Positions 7,049 to 9,708 of a DNA stretch of 9,708 nt are shown here, in pieces. Source of the DNA: Actinomycetota bacterium (GTDB lineage: Bacteria > Acidobacteriota > Blastocatellia > Chloracidobacteriales > Chloracidobacteriaceae). Within the stretch, counting starts at the first letter, position 1. Each line of letters opens with the position of its first letter. The position numbers and the translations under genes are program-made. The stretch is from assembly GCA_013298335.1 (NCBI GenBank), contig JAAFHI010000065.1, forward strand, positions 1 through 9,708, given 5' to 3'. The notes beneath the pieces were generated by a model, which saw nothing but the letters and a program-made list of their open reading frames with translations, did no database searches and had not been told where the DNA came from.

Positions 7049-8747
7049 ACTTGACGTAGAGTTCTTCGAGGTTCCAGGAGGCCGCCGGGTCGAAAGCGGC
7101 GATCCGGGAATTGAGGACATTGGACCGAACGCCACCGGTGGTGTTTTCGGAAATCAGATAAAAGACGGGGCAAACCTCATTCCAGCTTTTCTGGAAGGCG
7201 GCGTAGGTAACCTTCCGGTCGGAATTGTTCTTCTTCCGGACAACCTCATCGAAATCCTGGGTGATTTTGTTGTACCACGTGGCCTTGCGTATATCACCGA
7301 TCGGATTGAACTGAATGTCCGAAAACCACAACTGCGGCCCCAGAATGTTCCGGTGAATGAACAACGGATCGGGGAAATCGGGCTGAACTTCCACCAGCGC
7401 CATGTCGAAGACACCGCTGTTGGTATACTTCAACCACTTTTCCGTGGTCTCGCCAGCCAGCTTGACCGTGATGCCACCCGCGGCAAGGTCATCCGCAATG
7501 GATTGCGCGAGGACATCGGTGGTCGGGCCCTTCGGATAGGTCAGGGTGAACCGCACGGGCTGCCGCAACTGGTCCACCACGAGATTCCCTTCGTATTTAT
7601 ATCCGGTTTCAAGCAGCTTCTTTTTGGCGGAGTCGAGATTGAAGGAATATCCCGGGGTATTGGGGTCATACCAGGTCGCGTTCCCCGGCGCGATGATGCC
7701 GTAGCTCGGCTTGGCCGCGCCGCCGACCGCCGTCACGAGCCGGTCGCGGTTCAGCATCATCGAAAAGGCCTGCCGGAAATCACCGGTCAGAAAATGCTTG
7801 GCGCGGTTCGGATCGACCTTGGTCTTGTCGATGCGGGTATTCGGGATCAGCGCCCAGACCCGCAGCGAACCGCCCGCGTCCTTGACCTTCGCCGTATCCT
7901 TCACGATTCCGAGCTGAGTCGGCGAGACGAAGTTGCAGACGTCGAGTTTGCCCTCGGCGAACAGTTCGGACTGCTTTTTCCGGTCGACGTTCAACTGGTA
8001 CACAACGCTGTCCACGTAAGGCAGCGCCGTCCCGGCGTTGTCGACTTTCCAGTACTTCGCATTGGCCTTGAGCACGAGTTCCGCCGTCGAGACCGACTCG
8101 ACCGTAAAGGGACCGGAGCCGACAATTTTCGCCGGATCGGCCTTGCTGCCGCCGTTCGCCTCGAAGTTCACCTTCGACACGATCGGGATGCGGGCCAGAA
8201 TCAGCTTGGCAATGTCGGGAGAAACCCCGTTGCCGAACGTGAACGACACCGACTGCTCGTCCTTGGCCACCGCCTTGAAATCCGGGCCGCCCGCCTTGAG
8301 CAGGGCCGCGAGCGACGATTCCCCGTTGAACGCCGTGGTGTAGGAATAGACCACGTCGTCGGCCTTGATCGGCGTGCCGTCCGAAAACATGCATTTCCGC
8401 AACTGCGCGGTGTAGGTCTTGCCGTCGCCCTCGGCCACGACCGTGGTGGCGATGCCGGAGTCCTCGACCGCCTGTTTTTCAAAATCGTAATCGAGCAGGG
8501 TGCCATAGACCTTGCGGTTGATTTCAAGCGTGTCGGGCATCGCATCCGCAAACGGATTGAGCGTCGTGACATCGGATGAGACCGCAAGCCGCAGTTTCTG
8601 CCCCTGCTTGCCCGGTTCGCATTTGGCGACCTTCGGATCAACCCCTTGGGCCAATTTCCGGTCGGCGTGGCCGCAACCGGACAACGCGGTGGCAATCACC
8701 GCAACGGACAATAAAGTGCAGACCGATGCACGAAATTTCCATTTCAT
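7047..8747 (-). CDS. ABC-type family-5 (peptide/nickel-type) solute-binding lipoprotein
   Basis: A 566-residue extracytoplasmic binding protein of the SBP_bac_5 family (DppA/OppA-like), normally the ligand-capturing part of an ABC importer for peptides, opines, nickel or similar compounds. The lipoprotein signal is clear: MKWKFR, a hydrophobic stretch, then lipobox LSGC with lipidated Cys25. The mature protein shows the family opening (LRLAVSSDVTTLNPF), YGTLLDYD, the strongly typical FSDGTPIKADDVVYSY, and a C-terminal PVFYLISENT. The ATG at 8747 is chosen because it gives a normal lipoprotein signal; a TTG 30 bases further upstream would add ten unneeded residues. GGAG lies 11 bases before the ATG. 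No permease or ATPase gene adjoins it, so it is an orphan here. The next gene downstream is the Ser/Thr kinase. The ligand cannot be inferred. Confidence 0.92.
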   Translation of the reverse strand: MKWKFRASVCTLLSVAVIATALSGCGHADRKLAQGVDPKVAKCEPGKQGQKLRLAVSSDVTTLNPFADAMPDTLEINRKVYGTLLDYDFEKQAVEDSGIATTVVAEGDGKTYTAQLRKCMFSDGTPIKADDVVYSYTTAFNGESSLAALLKAGGPDFKAVAKDEQSVSFTFGNGVSPDIAKLILARIPIVSKVNFEANGGSKADPAKIVGSGPFTVESVSTAELVLKANAKYWKVDNAGTALPYVDSVVYQLNVDRKKQSELFAEGKLDVCNFVSPTQLGIVKDTAKVKDAGGSLRVWALIPNTRIDKTKVDPNRAKHFLTGDFRQAFSMMLNRDRLVTAVGGAAKPSYGIIAPGNATWYDPNTPGYSFNLDSAKKKLLETGYKYEGNLVVDQLRQPVRFTLTYPKGPTTDVLAQSIADDLAAGGITVKLAGETTEKWLKYTNSGVFDMALVEVQPDFPDPLFIHRNILGPQLWFSDIQFNPIGDIRKATWYNKITQDFDEVVRKKNNSDRKVTYAAFQKSWNEVCPVFYLISENTTGGVRSNVLNSRIAAFDPAASWNLEELYVK

Positions 8748-8808
8748 GAGTTCGATTTCTCCGTAAAAAAATGGCAAGCAGTTCCGAACCCGAGACCGGA
8801 TTCACCTT

Positions 8809-8839
8809 CAGGGAGGGGTATCATGAGGAAGCCTCCCTG
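8809..8839 (+). promoter_or_regulatory. Hairpin enclosing a Shine-Dalgarno and an in-frame upstream ATG
   Basis: CAGGGAGG (8809-8816) is perfectly complementary to CCTCCCTG (8832-8839), with a 15-base loop. The left arm contains GGAGG, six bases before an ATG at 8823-8825 that sits in the loop. That ATG is in frame with the asparaginase and no stop intervenes. The stem would hide the ribosome-binding site, a layout typical of translational control, but it may also be coincidental. Confidence 0.45.
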
Positions 8840-8882
8840 CGGGGCGACCCACGATCCGTTTCGGTTGGTTTCTCAAGGCGTG

Positions 8883-8898
8883 TCTGATACTTATCAGA
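8883..8898. promoter_or_regulatory. 16-bp palindrome resembling a CRP/FNR-family operator
   Basis: TCTGATACTTATCAGA is a perfect 7-bp inverted repeat around a 2-base centre. Its core TGAT-N4-ATCA matches the FNR-type consensus TTGAT-N4-ATCAA except for a symmetric T-to-C change at the outer positions. It lies 42 bases before the ATG at 8940 and 136 bases before the start of the divergent binding-protein gene. The binding regulator is not known. Confidence 0.45.
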
Positions 8899-8939
8899 AC
8901 GGTCCATCCCCTGACAAGCACCGCACCGACCATTCCGTC

Positions 8940-9708
8940 ATGAATAAATATCCCGCCCAATACGTTGATTTTCCGGTACTCGTCGAAGTCACCCGCGGCG
9001 ACATCGTGGAATCGCGTCACCGCGGCCTGCTCGCCGCCGTCACGCCGGAAGGCGAAACCGTCATTGCCGTTGGCGATACGACGTGGCCCTGCTACCTGCG
9101 GTCAGCCGCCAAACCCTTCCAGGCAATTGCGGCCATCCGGAGCGGCGCGACCGAACGCTTCGCCATTTCCGAGGCCGAACTGGCCCTCATGACCGCCTCG
9201 CACAACGGCGAACCGATGCACGCCGACCGCGTCGCCGACCTGCTCGCCCGGCTCGGCCTGTCCCCGGAGCACCTGCACTGCGGGCTGCATCCGCCGTTCA
9301 ACAGCGCCGCCGCCCGGATTCTCGGCGACTGCAAGCCGACCGTCTTCAACAACAACTGTTCGGGAAAACATACCGGGATGCTCGCCGCGTGCCTCGCCGC
9401 CGGGTTCCCGGTCGAAAATTACGAAGCGACCGAACATCCGCTCCAAATGAAGATTCGCGACACCATCGCCGAGTTCTGCGACGTGCCCGCCAAATCCATG
9501 CCGGTCGCACCGGACGGCTGCACCGTCCCGACCTGGGCCATCCCGCTCGGCGCAATCGCGCTCGGATACGCCCGGCTGGTCGCTCCGAACGCCCCGCCCG
9601 AAGCCGCCCGCGTCGTCGCGGCAATGATGAATTACCCGGAGCTGGTCGGCGGAACCGAACGCATCGACACCGACCTGATGCGCGTCCGACCGGGAAAACT
9701 GCTCTCGA
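8940..9708 (+). CDS. L-asparaginase, Rhizobium etli type (asparaginase II family), 3' end outside window
   Basis: The first 256 residues of an asparaginase unrelated to the E. coli AnsA/AnsB fold; the family hydrolyses L-asparagine to aspartate and ammonia. The start region is typical (PVLVEVTRGDIVESRHRG). Residues match those described for the R. etli enzyme ReAV, with an offset of 6-8: Ser55-x-x-Lys58 (its Ser48-Lys51), Ser88 (its Ser80), and Cys141, Lys144 and Cys195 (its zinc site Cys135, Lys138, Cys189). The second catalytic lysine would lie just beyond the window. No signal peptide is seen, so it should be cytoplasmic. The ATG at 8940 fits the family N-terminus but lacks a ribosome-binding site. 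An in-frame ATG at 8823 has an excellent one and would add 39 residues of lower third-position GC. The residue equivalences are from memory of the published structure. Confidence 0.93.
   Translation, partial: MNKYPAQYVDFPVLVEVTRGDIVESRHRGLLAAVTPEGETVIAVGDTTWPCYLRSAAKPFQAIAAIRSGATERFAISEAELALMTASHNGEPMHADRVADLLARLGLSPEHLHCGLHPPFNSAAARILGDCKPTVFNNNCSGKHTGMLAACLAAGFPVENYEATEHPLQMKIRDTIAEFCDVPAKSMPVAPDGCTVPTWAIPLGAIALGYARLVAPNAPPEAARVVAAMMNYPELVGGTERIDTDLMRVRPGKLLS

Larger units (their letters stand above)
8748..8939. promoter_or_regulatory. Divergent intergenic control region
   Basis: This 192-bp region lies between the divergently oriented binding-protein gene (minus) and asparaginase gene (plus) and must carry promoters for both. 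I cannot place convincing -35/-10 boxes on either strand. It holds a hairpin that encloses a Shine-Dalgarno and ATG (8809-8839) and a 16-bp palindrome (8883-8898). Confidence 0.6.

Noticed and set aside
7353..8579. Plus-strand open frame of 408 codons antisense to the solute-binding protein
   Set aside because: It is Arg- and His-rich with no domain, and the minus-strand gene has clear family motifs throughout.
8748..8777. Upstream TTG start adding ten residues to the solute-binding protein
   Set aside because: It would place MPFFYGEIEL before a complete lipoprotein signal that starts with MKWKFR; ATG 8747 is the natural start.
8808..9020. Minus-strand 70-codon frame overlapping the asparaginase 5' end
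   Set aside because: It overlaps conserved asparaginase sequence and the control region, and has no recognisable features.

Overview
The window looks like chromosomal DNA of a GC-rich Gram-negative bacterium, most likely Acidobacteriota and possibly class Blastocatellia. Three things point there: a very large Oar-like TonB-dependent receptor with an N-terminal carboxypeptidase-regulatory domain, a Ser/Thr kinase that opens with a CPQC...FCPYDG zinc-ribbon, and dense 7-8 bp tandem repeats between genes. The taxonomic call is an inference from family style, not from a marker gene.

Layout: positions 1-296 are non-coding, with three short tandem-repeat tracts and then a strong minus-strand intrinsic terminator. 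Four minus-strand genes follow. In transcription order they are an orphan family-5 solute-binding lipoprotein (8747-7047), a tail-anchored Ser/Thr kinase (6914-5691), a Tat-exported PhoD-like phosphatase/phosphodiesterase (5651-4275), and the 1247-residue outer-membrane receptor (4040-297), which ends at the terminator. Kinase and PhoD-like genes are 39 bp apart and probably co-transcribed. The binding protein and kinase are separated by a 132-bp spacer bounded by inverted heptamer arrays. The receptor has its own 234-bp upstream region with a candidate sigma-54 promoter. On the plus strand, starting from a divergent 192-bp control region, is a Rhizobium etli-type L-asparaginase cut by the window end.

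Functionally this is a nutrient-acquisition neighbourhood: uptake of a peptide-like ligand, release of phosphate from organic esters, outer-membrane import or binding, and nitrogen release from asparagine. No transposase, phage gene, CRISPR array, tRNA or rRNA was seen, and I found no clear undescribed multi-gene system. The most unusual features are non-coding: the inverted heptamer arrays that touch a stop codon on one side and a start codon on the other, and the asparaginase leader. In that leader a perfect Shine-Dalgarno and in-frame ATG sit inside a hairpin, with a CRP/FNR-like palindrome downstream.
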